Made by a program: the position numbers and the translations under genes. Shown here in pieces: positions 1 to 10,837 of a stretch of DNA of 64,000 nt. The stretch comes from Euborellia annulipes (taxonomy: Eukaryota; Arthropoda; Insecta; Dermaptera; Anisolabididae), in NCBI GenBank assembly GCA_023213315.1, contig JAKCPI010004981.1, forward strand, positions 124,001 to 188,000, in the 5' to 3' direction. Each line of letters starts with the position of its first letter. Positions within the stretch are counted from its first letter, which is position 1. A model generated the notes under the pieces. It saw nothing but the letters and a program-made list of their open reading frames with translations. It searched no databases and was not told the DNA's origin.

Positions 1-59
1 TTTGAGAGTAATTTCGCGGTGAAGGCTCGCATTTTCTTAAAGGGGGGGGAGGTATGAGG

Positions 60-261
60 CAGGGCCGTGCTTAGGGGGGGCGACCGGGGCCTTTGCCCAG
101 GGCGCAAATTTTGAAGGGGCGCAAAAATTTAGCGTCTCTAAAAAAAAGGTAAAATATTTTTTTCGGACTGGAAACATTATTGTGACAATGTAAAAAATAT
201 ATGCAAAGGGCGCTAAAGGACTAACTTGCCCCGGGCGCTAAATAACCTAGGCACGGCCCTG
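60..261. mobile_element. hAT-like MITE, 202 bp
   Basis: Terminal inverted repeats CAGGGCCGTGCTTAGG and CCTAGGCACGGCCCTG bound the insert. It is flanked by TATGAGG (left) and TATGAAGG (right), an 8-bp duplication with one base lost. The duplicated block at 55855 has a single TATGAAGG and no insert, so it is a natural empty site. CAGGG ends and an 8-bp duplication are typical of hAT. It has no coding capacity. Degenerate GGGCGC-rich relatives may lie near 58695-58760 and 61820-61880. Confidence 0.8.
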
Positions 262-658
262 TATGAAGGCATTAAACATGGGGGTTAATGTCCCATCCCC
301 TAAAATGCACAAAGATATTAATGTTTTTTAATACTTTTACTAAAAATAGGTGCATTCCGTTTGAGTTAAAATTTATATTCAATATTTAGCAAATAGCTTA
401 GTGGGGTAGAAACATTTTAATGTCATTCTAAAATTTCTTATTACTGGGGCGGAATTAATTTTTGAGAATTTCGAAACTCTCTTAAACAGATAATAATAAC
501 ACTGGGTAACTTAGGAACCTATCAAATCCCTTGCAGAATTTTGTAAGGATTTCATTAGGTAGAAAAGATTAGATATGATTAGTCCACTTAGAATTTTACT
601 GGGGTGAGTTACCGCATCTTTTTGTATTTAGAATTAATCTCAATTCGGATTTGAATTT

Positions 659-940
659 TTACTTTCTCTTACCTATATGTATAAGTTAATATCCATATAT
701 ATATATAGAGAGAAGTATTGGATTCATGTCAAAAATTCGATGTCTAGACTTTGATGGATACATTTTGAGGTCCCTTGAATCCAAAAAAATGGTTTTCGAG
801 ACATGTTCTGTCTGTGTGTCTGTTTGGGTTCAATTTAAAGCATGAAGGAATTGAGCTAGGAGGTTGAAATTTTATATTTAAGTTAGGCACTCCCCTAGGG
901 CGTGAAAATAAGATTTGAGAAAAATATTTTTCTTCAGGAA
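659..940 (+). repeat. Family A repeat, 5' part
   Basis: It begins TTTTTACTTTCTCTTACC, then TA-rich spacer, GAGAGAAG, the core near 730-790, a short TGTCTGTGTGTCTG tract and GAGCTAGGAGGTTGAAATTTT. It stops where the foldback at 936 begins. No open frame of note. See the summary for the Family A layout. Confidence 0.8.
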
Positions 941-1141
941 TGGAAGTTAGAAAAAACGAAGCCAGAATTTTTTCTTTAAAAATATATTTTAACAGCTGAC
1001 GTTTCGGCTTTGGTCAAAGCCATCCTCGGAGCTGATAGTGGTCATCCGAGGATGGCTTTTACCAAGGTCGAAACGTAAGCTGTTAAAATATATTTTTAAA
1101 GAAAAATTCTGGTTGCGTTTTCTTCTAACTTTCATTCCTGA
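936..1141. repeat. Foldback element, about 95-bp arms
   Basis: The arms start TCAGGAATG and end CATTCCTGA, and both contain GACGTTTCGGCTTTGGTCAA or its complement around a short unpaired centre (GCTGATAGTGGTCA). A second copy is at 56649-56851. The GACGTTTCGG motif recurs in several other foldbacks of this window. No coding sequence. Confidence 0.85.
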
Positions 1142-1171
1142 TACAAATTCCACCAGCCACCTTTATTATAC

Positions 1172-1417
1172 CAGCGTGTTCCAAACTGTGAGGCGCGGAC
1201 TAGTCTAAGGAGAGGCGCGAATATTGACCCCCAGGACCAATTTTCCAAATAATTGCTAGTTTTAATATAAATAAGAATAAATAAATAAAAATATTTTTAT
1301 ATAAATTTATATTTTTAATTTTTGTTTTTGTATTATTTTATAAAATGGGGGGGGGGGGGGCGTCATAAGAATAAATATTTTTAAGGGAGGCGTGGTAACA
1401 AAGTTTGGAAACCACTG
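1172..1417. mobile_element. hAT-like MITE (CAGCGTGTTCC type)
   Basis: It starts CAGCGTGTTCCAAACTGTG and ends GTTTGGAAACCACTG, an imperfect inverted pair typical of hAT MITEs. Relatives are at 54166-54486 and 56885-57144. The interior carries GGAGGCGCG motifs and a long G run near 1347-1360. The flanking 8-mers do not match (TATTATAC, CTCTAGAA), so the duplication is lost or was never paired. Confidence 0.7.
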
Positions 1418-1424
1418 CTCTAGA

Positions 1425-1917
1425 AAGAGAGAAAGTATTGAATTCGTGTCAAAAATTCGATGTCAAAATTTTTTTGATTCCACAAAATGGTCAGTCTAGG
1501 CTTATCTGTTTGTGTGTCTGTTTGTGATCAAATATTTACCGCACTAAGTTTCGAAAATAAACCTTTAAATAAAATTGGACAAAAAGTACCTAGTAGGCCT
1601 ACTTTAGTGATGTACTTTTTTTAGTTTTTTTTCGATTTTCTCAAAATTCGCTCTAACAATTTTGATTAAAATTCATAAATTATTATTTTTTAGATGCTCT
1701 TTAAAATGTATATTTTCATTTTGGTTTCTAAATTGTTTGAAGCACACTTTACTCTAGTACTTCATAGAAATGGTTGCCATGATAACAAAATTATAAATAT
1801 TTTTCTATGTTTATAAATTTTATATCTTTAATTCATTCTTCGGAAACTAAATTTATGTTGACACAAAAAAATCTGGTGTGATAAACACAGAATATCGACC
1901 AGTCCCACCAGATTTTT
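1425..1917 (+). repeat. Family A repeat, 5' truncated
   Basis: It runs from AGAGAGAAAGTATTG through the core, a weak TGTGTGTCTG tract and the TTGTTTGAAGCACACTTTACTC block to the 3' hairpin (AATCTGGTGTGATAAACACAG to CCCACCAGATTTTTT). The hairpin has lost the CTTTCTCTTACC stem. Confidence 0.8.
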
Positions 1918-2403
1918 TAATTAATTTTAAAATTTCAAAAATATTTACATTTAAAATTATTTCATATAAAATAATCACGATAAGGACCTATTATGAATTT
2001 TTGAAATTAATTTCATAAAATTTCTTTAAATAATAAAAAAAGTTTTTTTTTAATTTTTTATAATTACTTACTACATGTTTGGACTGTTTGTTGTATGTAG
2101 TTGCTATTTAGCATCTTTACTTTTAAATATGATTCTTTTTATTTTGATAAAAGTGTTTTTAAGTTGCCAACTTCAAGTAAACTCTGGTTTACTTTGATGC
2201 CAATTAACTTAGCAGCTGTTTAAATGCATGTAAAAAAATATGTATATCAAATTTCACATTTATTAGAATTCTGAAGCTATCATATTCAAGTGCTGACTGA
2301 CAGCACTTAGGTTTTCAAATTCAGGACATCTCGAATCGCGAACGTTTGAATAAACAGATTCAAATGAAAATATTATTTTTAATTCTATCTAAATACAGTA
2401 CTA
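1918..2403. other. AT-rich stretch, no gene seen
   Basis: Low-complexity AT-rich sequence with poly-T runs and no coding frame, RNA or recognised repeat that I can support. Confidence 0.6.
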
Positions 2404-2460
2404 GCCGCATAGCTCGCCTTCAGGGCCCCTGTATCTCCTTGCTCGCCCTAGGGTGACAAG
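2404..2460 (-). mobile_element. Possible Helitron 3' terminus
   Basis: Read on the minus strand, the end is GGCGAGCTATGCGGCTAG followed by T, similar to the minus-strand end at 54575 (GGCGAGCTTTGCGTCTAG-T) and the plus-strand ends at 6974 and 40926. Canonical Helitrons end in CTAG (CTRR) after a hairpin and insert at A^T. The hairpin here is degenerate. The body would extend to higher coordinates; its 5' TC end was not found. Confidence 0.45.
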
Positions 2461-2520
2461 TTTTTCGACATTTTAGGATATTTCTTGTTGCACTGCTAGT
2501 GTTAAGATGTTAAGGAAGAA

Positions 2521-2700
2521 CATCGAGTTCAAGTAGAGGAGCAGAAGGGTCTATTTATGAGTAGCCAAAGGGTCTGCTTGGAGCTGGCCATAAACTATAA
2601 AGCTGCCAAAAGCAAAAGAATAGATTTCTATTCAGATATTGAAGAGAAATTTGATTATAATTAATTCCCCAAAACATTCAAAAGATTCAAATTATTACTA
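2521..2700 (+). repeat. Direct repeat, copy 1
   Basis: It shares GGCCATAAACTATAAAG, AGAATAGATTT, TTCAGATATTG and TTTGATTATAATTA in order with 3760-3900, about 1.2 kb away. The function is unknown. Confidence 0.65.
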
Positions 2701-2817
2701 CGTTACTCGCCGTTTCAAATACTATATGTGTACTTAATTTCAAATAGATTCATTGAAAATATACTGAGTAGCTAGGATTTTTCTGTGTTAGGTCTCTAAA
2801 AATACTTTTTTTATGTA

Positions 2818-2983
2818 CAGTGAGGGACAATATTAAGTCCCTCCCATGCGTTTTCTACTTGTGATTATTTCATTGTTTTTATAAAAGAAAATGAAAATCT
2901 TTATTGGAAATTTTCTAGGTTTGAACCGTGAAATAATCACAAGTAGAAAACGCATGGGTGGGACTTAATATTGTCCCTCACTG
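2818..2983. mobile_element. Mariner-type MITE, GGGACAATATTAAG family
   Basis: A perfect-looking 166-bp palindromic element runs from CAGTGAGGGACAATATTAAG to its complement, flanked on each side by TA. A TA duplication and a CAGT start indicate mobilisation by a Tc1/mariner transposase. The second copy, at 52665-52876, sits inside a Family A repeat. No coding capacity. Confidence 0.9.
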
Positions 2984-2985
2984 TA

Positions 2986-3759
2986 CTTATGTTACAGAAA
3001 GGTTGCTGAAGTAGGACTAATGGATTTTACGATTAATTGCTCTATAATTTTACCATGCTCAGTTGTTAATTTCTATATCAATTTAATTAAGCGAAAAATC
3101 CATTAGCGTGTTTGTTATTTGTGTTGCTTAACTTCTAACAATTATTTTACAAATTTTATTTTTACAATTTTTCCTTTTTCTTTATTTTATTTTAATTTTG
3201 ACTCTAATTTTCTTTAGTTTCATGAAGCTCAGACGAATTTATTTAATTTTATAAGTAATTTGATATGGTTATGGTTGCCATTTGAAAATTTGAATAGTAA
3301 TAGGAAGTAAACGTGCCTAGGATTAACCCTAATTAAGGTATCAAGGGTTGGATTCAGATAAAGTGACAACTTCATTGAACCCTACTTATATATAGATTCA
3401 ATGCCCCCTTTGAATAGAAAAGGCCTCCTTTGTGTATCTTTAATCGTTTTTGATGTATCAATTCCTATTTTTAAACTTTAATGTTACAACGCACAAGATT
3501 TTTACATCTTATTCCCAATTCTTTAAAAGAGGAATTTGTCAACGTTATAAATGTGTTTTATTTTATCCATTTTTTTTTTTTTTTTTCAATTTACTTTTAT
3601 ATTTTTTTTTCTTACTTTTATCGTATTCAAATTGAAAAAAAAAAAAGGTTTAGGCATTTCTTAAAAATAAATAGAGCGTTATTAACTTAACAAAATGCTT
3701 ATTTAAAAAATATTTTATATAAAATAATATTTTTTCATAACAAAATTAACAAATATGTT
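2986..3759. other. AT-rich stretch, no gene seen
   Basis: Includes long T runs at about 3570-3588 and 3603-3610. The short open frames here have low-complexity Phe/Leu/Tyr content from T-rich DNA and are not credible genes. Confidence 0.6.
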
Positions 3760-3900
3760 ACCTGGAACCTGTGTGCCTGGAAAGCAGGCCATAAATTATA
3801 AAGTTGCCAAAGAATAGATTTGTCTTCAGATATTGGAAAAATTTGATTATAATTACCCAAAACATTTAAGAGATTCAATTATTACTATATATATATTACA
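3760..3900 (+). repeat. Direct repeat, copy 2
   Basis: Shorter and more diverged copy of 2521-2700, with the same internal landmarks and small deletions. Confidence 0.65.
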
Positions 3901-4167
3901 AAAATACAAATTAAAATATCTTATATTATTTATTTTTTGAAGGTAGTATTACTGTAGGGTTGTGAATAAATGACTTTTATACATAGAATAGCTCATTTCA
4001 CCTCTTTCACTATTTATGTCGTACAAAACTATTTGAAATTTTTCCACCTGAATTTTAATAAAGAAATATACATTTTTTTTATAATATTTATTAAATGTAG
4101 TGATACAACCAGGGAGGGGATTTGGGGCAACTCCTCAGGAAAAAAAGTAGAGATACAAATACTACAA

Positions 4168-4735
4168 ACTATTAGAGGTGATTTTCAGAAAATCGAAAAA
4201 ACTAAAAAAGTGCATCAATAAAGAACTACTAGTATTGTGGAACTTACGAAATGGGCGCTTAGCTTAAGTATAAAATTTGAGTATTGAGAGTTTTTTCGTT
4301 TTTGGGTTATTGCCGTTAACCCATATTTTTTGATATTCCACTTGAAATTCATTAAATTTATCGTTAAAAAATCCTAAATTTTGAGAATATCCTGTTAAAA
4401 AAATCAAAATATTTATCTAAATTTCTATGAAAGAGATTTTATTGCTTTTTGTGTCTGTTTTAATGTTTTCTTAGAATTGCCATTACAAGGGTCTTTTCCT
4501 TATTAGCTTGAATTTTAGTTTTTTTCACAATAAATTTAATGAATTTAAAGTGAAATATCAAAAAATGTGGATTAATGGGAATAAATCGAAAACGAAAAAT
4601 CTCTCGATACTTAAATTTTATATCTAAGCTAAGTACGCATTTCGCAGGGGTCTCGAGAGTTTTGAATAAAATCGGCCAAAGAGTACTTTACTAATGTTCT
4701 TTTTTTTTTCCTATTTTTTCAAAATTAATTCTATC
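4168..4735. repeat. Large palindrome from Family A pieces
   Basis: The left arm (about 4168-4415) and right arm (about 4495-4735) are inverted copies. CGAAATGGGCGCTTAGCTTA on the left answers TAAGCTAAGTACGCATTTCG on the right. The outer ends are Family A block sequence (GAAAATCGAAAAAACT; the right arm has AAAATCGGCCAAAGAGTAC). An inverted duplication of a Family A fragment with a middle spacer explains it. No gene. Confidence 0.75.
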
Positions 4736-4739
4736 GGTT

Positions 4740-5316
4740 TTGAAACATTACCTATGTTTTTAATTAATTTTACTTGACTTTTTGGCCTTTGAAACTTTCT
4801 TCCTCCCCCCTCCCCCCTCATCCGCAGGAGTAAAATAATTAATACTCAACTCTTTCCTCATTTATATTGTTCGTGTTTTTCTAGAGATTAGAAGTTTGCT
4901 ATTTTATTTATTTATTTTTATTTTTGTTTTGTAATTTTGTTTTTCAATGAATTTTCATATGTCTCATTTAACCGTAGAGTGGGAACTATACAATCTCACC
5001 AAGCCTAGTTAGCTATTCAATTGCTCCGAGTGTCATTTTACAAAACTCCTCTTTTATCTCTCAGTCAGCTCTTTTATCTTTTTCAGAATTAATTAAAAAA
5101 AAAAAAAAAAAAAAAAACATTTTTTAACCAGTTGGAAGGATAAAATAGCTCAATTAGGAATTAATGATTAGTTTTAAATTTTATATTAAAAAAACAAAAA
5201 CAAGTTGGCTATAAAATTTCAACTCATTTATCTCTAGATAAAAAATATATCATTAGTCACATTATTTATATAGTCAAGTGTACATTTTTAGCAAACAGTA
5301 TTTCCTCTTCTGAATT
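4740..5316. other. AT-rich stretch, no gene seen
   Basis: Contains a C-rich patch (about 4801-4818) and an A run at 5095-5117. No supported feature. Confidence 0.6.
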
Positions 5317-5805
5317 ATAATATAAAAATAAAGTTTGCTCAAATTTTCCTTTAAAAAAAAAGAGTGAAATAGATTTTTAAAAAATTATTATCGACCATCG
5401 CGTCCTATTAATATAAATATATTAACTCCGTATTATGTTTTCATTTTCAAATATTTACAGAATCTTTATTAGTAAAAAAATTGCCCTGATATAAGTCATT
5501 CTATAAAAAATGAAACATTTGGGCACTAAATGTGCAAATATATGTAAAGTATAATTAATCCATCCAAATATGGAATTATTTTATTTATTTTTATTATTTG
5601 AGAAAGAATAATTTACAAGCGAGAGGTTTTGTTCTCTTCTAGTTTATCAAGTTCCTTAGAATGATTTCAAGAATATCCTCCCTTAGATCACAGATATTCA
5701 GAAGTTGTAGGTTTAAATAATTTTTAAGGTGGCAGAATAGTGCATAATATAATCCACTAATTTACGAATAAGAGAAATTATTTTAATCTTCAAAAAACTC
5801 TATTA
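5317..5805 (+). repeat. Local duplication, source copy
   Basis: GAATTATAATATAAAAATAA and the following sequence, including TTATTATCGACCATCGCGTC, recur at 6974. The last part (AGAGAAATTATTTTAATCTT) recurs at 7140. The second copy lacks about 290 bp of the middle. No gene. Confidence 0.8.
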
Positions 5806-6324
5806 TTAGAATTTATATAATTTTTATACACATAATCTATTTGTGAGATTTAATAATTTTTTTTTTTTAGAAATTTAAATTTTCTATAGGATATTTATTA
5901 CTTTTATATTTCTTTTAATATCTTTTAAACCATAGGTTCTCAACGTATGCGATAACGACCCTCTGTGGGCGTGTTGGACTTTCAGTCGGCGCTAGAAGAC
6001 CCAGAGCAAATTAGCGGCCATTGTGATGTTGCAAAAGTGGCGTGGGAAGATTAAAAATATAGTCTAAAATAGGAAAAATAAAAAACTCTTTAAACACTTA
6101 CTAAAAATTAATATCGTTTAATTTTTCTTATTGTTTGGCTCCATGTTAATGAACGATGCAATCAATATACCCATCCAACTGAAATTAGATACGGGGTCTT
6201 AATGGCCTTCGATGCCTAAAAAGGCCTTAATTTAAATTTAAAAAAAATAAATTACGAGACAAAAAATCTGTCCCCTTCCAATTTTTACGAAATTTAGCAT
6301 TCTTCAATTTTTCTAAATATCAAC
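5806..6324. other. AT-rich stretch with a hAT-like end
   Basis: AT-rich without a gene. GGTTCTCAACGTATGCGATA near 5936 resembles the start of hAT-type elements, but no matching right end was found. Confidence 0.4.
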
Positions 6325-6327
6325 ATT

Positions 6328-6884
6328 TTTTTACTTTCTCTTACCTATGTATATATGTAATATATATATAGAGAGAAAGTATTGGTTTCATGTCAAAAAT
6401 TCGATGTCGAGATTTTGATGGATCTTCACGTTTTGAGGTCCCCTGAATCCAAAAAGTGGTTTTCGCGACATGGTCTGTCTGTCTGTGTGTCTGTGTGTGT
6501 CTGTGTGTGTGTTCAATTTTAAGCATGAAGGAATTGAGCTATGAGGCTGAAATTTTATATTTAAAAGGAACCGGAGAATAAAACCAGCCAGGCTGGTTTT
6601 ATTCTCCGGTTCCTTCTATATACGTATGGTCCAGCAAAAGTCCTAATTCTTTTATATTTAAGTTAAACACCCGCCGGGACCGACAAAATAAGCTTTTAAT
6701 CAAAATCGGCCAAAAAGTACTAGTACTTTACTGATGTACTTTTTCAGTTTTTTTCGATTTTCTCAAAATTCGCTCTAACGATTTTGATTAAAATTCAAAA
6801 TCAATTATTTTTTAGATGCTCTTTCAAATGTATATTCTCGTTTTGCCCTCAAAATTGTTTGAAGCACACTTTACTCTTGTGGTT
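6328..6884 (+). repeat. Family A repeat, 3' truncated
   Basis: The 5' hairpin, core, GTCTGTCTGTGTGTCTGTG microsatellite and GTACTAGTACTTTACTGATG block are all well kept. It is interrupted at 6565-6649 by a hairpin insert and cut at the 3' side near the Helitron terminus (6890-6974). The 61-residue minus-strand frame over the microsatellite is a by-product of the repeat. Confidence 0.9.
6565..6649. mobile_element. 85-bp hairpin insertion with 12-bp duplication
   Basis: Two 25-base arms (6565-6589 and 6591-6615) are perfect inverted copies separated by a single A, beginning AAGGAACCGGAGAATAAAAC. A 34-base unpaired tail follows. The insert is flanked by TTTTATATTTAA at 6553-6564 and 6650-6661. 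Family A copies elsewhere have one copy of that sequence, so the insertion is unambiguous. The arm resembles that of the foldback at 26490-26618 (AAAGGAACGCAAGAGTAAAA). Confidence 0.9.
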
Positions 6885-6889
6885 CATTC

Positions 6890-6974
6890 GTGCAAAAAAC
6901 ATGTCGGCAAGCTCGGGGTCAGGGGGCGAAGCCCCGCATAGCGCAAGGTTCGCCGAAGGCGAACCTTGCGGCTA
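6890..6974 (+). mobile_element. Canonical Helitron 3' terminus
   Basis: It ends with a strong hairpin, GCAAGGTTCGCC-GAA-GGCGAACCTTGC, then GG and CTAG, followed by T at 6975. A GC-rich hairpin just before CTRR and a T target is the textbook Helitron 3' end. The GC-rich patch GGGGTCAGGGGGCGAAGCCC lies upstream. Only about 85 bp are recognisable; no Rep/helicase coding sequence is present. Confidence 0.75.
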
Positions 6975-7173
6975 GTTATAATATAAAGATAAAAAGTTTG
7001 CTCAAATTCCTTTAAAAAAAAAAAGAGTGAAATAGATTTTAAAAAAATTATTATCGACCATCGCGTCCTATTAATATAAATATATTAACTCCATATTATG
7101 TTTTATTATTATTTGTTAATAATCCAGTAATATACGAATTAGAGAAATTATTTTAATCTTCAAAAAACTCTAT
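6974..7173 (+). repeat. Local duplication, derived copy
   Basis: Copy of 5317-5805 with a central deletion. Its left edge coincides with the T following the Helitron CTAG, so the duplication and the Helitron insertion may be one event. Confidence 0.8.
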
Positions 7174-7184
7174 CTGGAAATTTT

Positions 7185-7400
7185 GATAATCCTCGACGTT
7201 TTAGACTTTCCTAAAAAACATGTTTTAGAATTGTCTGTCAGTGTGTGTATGTTTATGGTCACGATTACTTAAAAACGCAAGCAGCCAGATCTATGAAATT
7301 TGATATATTCTTCTTAGACTAAAATTATAGATCAGTTTCAACTTTTAGAGTAAATACGTCAACCGGAAGTAATATTTTACCTAATAAGTCTTTTCAAAAG
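7185..7400 (+). repeat. Diverged Family A-like repeat
   Basis: The order of parts resembles Family A (TTTTGATAATCCTCGACGTT, a GTCTGTCAGTGTGTGT tract, then GCAGCCAGATCTATGAAATT), but identity is low. It may be a second mini-me-like family. No gene. Confidence 0.4.
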
Positions 7401-7759
7401 TATTGAAATTTGTCATTTTTTTCATATTATGATAAATTACATTATTTTAAAAAGTTTTTATTAATTTCGAAAACTGAATGGTTTTTGAGATAATCAATGA
7501 AAAAAAAAAAAAAAAAAAATACAAAGTTGTTATTTTCAGTTCTATGAGCCTTAAATAACACTTTCACAAGCCGGTTGGCTGTAGGCCCCTATCCTCGTAC
7601 TCAAAGTTTAAAAAATAGCCATCAAATTTTGAATTGTGACATTAACGATCAAGAGGAAATAAAAATTTCCTTAAGTAGTACTTATATATTTTTTTTTTTT
7701 ACTTAAAAATTTTCTAATTATTATATTTAGAGTATTAAATATAGATCTATGAAATAGAG

Positions 7760-7995
7760 TGAGCCAAGGAAAACTAAAAAACAAATTTATACTGTTGACG
7801 TTTCGAGCACTCGACACGCTCTTCCTCGGGATAGTCAATTATTACAGATGATAGTAATTATATTGTCATTTCACATCATTATGACAATCTAATTACTACA
7901 ATCTGTAACGATTGCCATTTAGACTGGCCTGAGGAAGAGCGTGACGAGTGCTAGAAACGTCGACGGAATAAATTTATTTTTTACTTCTCCTTGAC
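7760..7995. repeat. Foldback element with GACGTTTCG arms
   Basis: The left arm contains TTGACGTTTCGAGCACTCG and CACGCTCTTCCTC; the right arm contains GAGGAAGAGCGTGACGAGTG and GAAACGTCGAC. The centre is AT-rich with smaller inverted pieces (ATTATGACAATCTAATTACT). No coding sequence. Confidence 0.8.
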
Positions 7996-8990
7996 TGACT
8001 CCAATCCATACATCTATATTTAAAAATTTTCTCTTTCATTTTCGTTATTTGAATAATGGAATTATTGTTAACAATATAAAAATAATATTATTTCTATGAA
8101 GACCTATTAAGGTGGTTCAGGAGGCAAGCTGTTCGCATGTTTTTGCCGATAAGATGACGTTAGGGGTCAAAAAAAGATAGTTAAAAAGTTCAACTATTAC
8201 GAAAATTTGCCAACAGATGGCAGGATGGGGCTATATTTAATCTCATGTATTTGTTTTATTTTCGTTGATCTTCTAATAATCAATAGCTTATAAATATTAT
8301 TATATAGTATATATCATTATAACAGCATAAAAATATATAAATATAGGCTTATAAGTGATCTGATAATGCCGGCTTGACTAACCTGCCATCTTTTGCAAGA
8401 GTGCTGAACTATTTGGCCGTTAGTTTTTAAATAAATACGAAATTTATTTTTAACCTTGTCATTATTGGTTTTAATAGGTGGGATATTAATTTAACAAAAG
8501 CATTATATTATGCAAAATGCTCACTAATAAAATAATAAAAAAAAAACGCATTAAAAAATACTTTAAAATGCCTCAGTAGTGTCGTACTAAAGATTCAATG
8601 TGCCCTTCTGAAACCCCTTAATTTGGACATATTGAAAATTTTAATAAAATTACTGACGAAGAAGATATTTAACCCACAAAATTTTTTTATTGAATAAATA
8701 ATTAAATATTTTTTAATTAAAGGCCTATTAAAAAATACTTTTTAAATCCTACCAAAAGGCATCGTTGATGCAAATGAAACCCGCCTCGGACAAAAAAAGA
8801 ACTTAAATTATACAAGAATGTAAATCGCCTCCTCACACGAGGAGATTACTCCTTAAAAAAAAAGACTGGAAGGCTTAAACATTATTTTTTGCAACGTAAG
8901 CCTCAAGTCTTTTTCAAATTCGATGCCTTTGCGTGAGATATATAAATAAATAAGACCGCCTAAAACTTAAAAGTCTTTCTGACAAAAATA
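7996..8990. other. AT-rich stretch, degenerate foldback
   Basis: A weak inverted pair lies around 8185-8425 (CCAACAGATGGCAGG and CCTGCCATCTTTTGC). Otherwise AT-rich with no gene or RNA I can support. Confidence 0.4.
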
Positions 8991-8991
8991 T

Positions 8992-9800
8992 TTTTACTTT
9001 CTCTTACCTATATACGTAATATATATAGAGAGAAAATATTGCGATCATGTCAAAAATTCGATGTCGAGATTTTAATGGATATACCTACATGTTTTGAGGT
9101 CCCCTGACTCCAAAAACGTGGGTTCCTGTATGTGTCACTATGCGTGTCTATGTGTAACGATTTTAAACATGAAGGAATTCAGCTACTGGATTGAAATTTT
9201 ATATTTAAGTTAAATACCCTCCCGCACACTGAAACTAAGCTTTTGAACAAAATCGGCCAAAAAGTACTAGTACTTTACTAAAGTACTTTTTCAGTTTTTT
9301 TCGATTTTCTCAAAATTCGATTCAATGATTTTGATTAAAATTCAAAAATCAATTATTTTTTACATGCTCTGTAAAAAGTCTATCAGTAAAATTTTTCGTT
9401 AAAATTGTTTGAAGTACACTTTACTGATGTACTTTTTTAGTTTTTTTCGAATACCTCAAAATTCGCTGTAAGGATTTTGATTAAAATTCATAAATCGATT
9501 ATTTTTTATTCCTCTTTAAAATGTACAGTGAGCTCCACAATTAAGTCCCCAACTGGTAACTAGAGCCTTAAGTATATGTTATATAGTGAAATAATTTTAA
9601 TGACCGAAAAGGTAAAATAAAATCTGGTACAGATTATTTAATTTTTTCTTTAAAGTTATTTTACTAAATACCACAAACTATAACATATAGTTAAGGTTTT
9701 AGATACCAGGTGGGGACTTAATTGTGGCACTCACTGTAGATATTCACATTTTGCCCTGAAGATTGTTTGAAGTACAATTTAGTGATGTAGTATTCAAATT
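8992..9800 (+). repeat. Family A repeat with doubled block
   Basis: It starts with the 5' hairpin TTTTTACTTTCTCTTACC. The GTACTTT...TTTTCGA...AAAATTCG block occurs twice in a row (about 9245-9400 and 9415-9525), an internal tandem duplication. A MITE interrupts it at 9526. After the MITE the ATTCACATTTTGCCCTGAAG segment resumes. The 3' hairpin is missing. Confidence 0.85.
9526..9736. mobile_element. Mariner-type MITE, CTCCACAATTAAGTCCCC family
   Basis: It runs from CAGTGAGCTCCACAATTAAG to its imperfect complement, flanked by TA. It lies inside a Family A copy, so its borders are clear. Sister copies are at 49714-49924 and 59866-60065. The centre carries AAAATAAAATCTGGTAC. Confidence 0.9.
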
Positions 9801-10837
9801 TTTTGCTTGTAAATGCCAACAACCAATCGACAGTGAGGAACCACTAATGGAACAAAGTTCATAGAGAATCAACAGATATTGAAATTTAATAGCCTAATTA
9901 TGTGATGGAAAAAATATTAAATACTTAAGCCTGTTAAATAATAAATGATATTTTTGATTTATGTTCAACCCTCTCTCTCTCTCTCTCTCTCTTGGTCGAA
10001 GTTTCGTTCTTCCCACTTTCAAGGCGCCTCAACGGGATTAAGATATTTTTTTTATACATTAGCCTTAAGCATCCATAAATGAATGCATATGTTTTTATAA
10101 ATATTTTACAAGCAAAGTTATATATTAAAAAATATAACAATAAAATTCCATTTAAAAAAAGCGTTCTAAAAAAATAAATATTTAAAAAAGTTACAATTAA
10201 GTTATTTATTAATTAAATAAAATACATTCAGTTATTATTATTATTATTTTTTTTATATTATATATGCGGCTCTCATTAGTCTAATAATCCCCGGCCCAAT
10301 AAATCGTTTAAGTTGGTAAGATGTTTTAAAAGAGTTAATTTTTCAAACAACTCGTTAGATAAACAGGATCTAAAAAGGGCACGTGTATCCTGCAAACGAA
10401 AATAATCTTTTTTTTTTTTGGATCTTTTGAACACAAATAGAATTAAATAGAATGAATAATGTTTTAATTGTTGGGGAATGTTTTTTTTTTACTATTCACT
10501 ATTTTTTTTTTCTTAAATATTTGTTTTACTCTCTAACCCAGTGTTTCCTAAACTTTTTTTGTGATATGTTCCATCTAAACTTTTCTTTATAATGAAACGT
10601 TCACTAAAGAAACTTTGGGAACAATTTACTAGGAGTAAATTTTCGAATTGCCTCTCTCTGGGGTATGTGCCCCATGTTGGGAAACAATCTTCTAAACTCT
10701 ATTAGCTGGAAGCTCTTGAATTTTTTTCAATCTCGTTTGGATAAATATTTTAATTTTAAAATACAATACACTTCCAAATTTTTAAGAACTAGCGTAATTA
10801 TGATTTTGTCTGTTGATCTCGTAATTTTAAATAAATT
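9801..10837. other. AT-rich stretch with (CT)n
   Basis: Holds a (CT)12-like run at about 9971-9993 and several T/A runs. From about 10540 (CAGTGTTTCCTAAACTTTTT) to about 10690 (GTTGGGAAACA) there may be a decayed hAT MITE. The 9934-10140 and 10665-10862 open frames look like chance. Confidence 0.45.

Larger units (their letters stand above)
1..1417. repeat. Left copy of duplicated block
   Basis: This segment matches 55855-57144 in the same order: the AATTTCGCGGTGAAGGCTCG start, the AT-rich middle, the 5' part of a Family A repeat, the foldback and a hAT-like MITE. The similarity runs to the window edge, so the true left end may lie outside. The main difference is the 202-bp insertion at 60-261, absent from the other copy. 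It is either a segmental duplication or two copies of a larger composite repeat. No gene is seen in it. Confidence 0.85.

Noticed and set aside
3450..4221. Small Phe/Lys-rich open frames
   Set aside because: Low-complexity AT-rich DNA; no splice borders or balanced composition.
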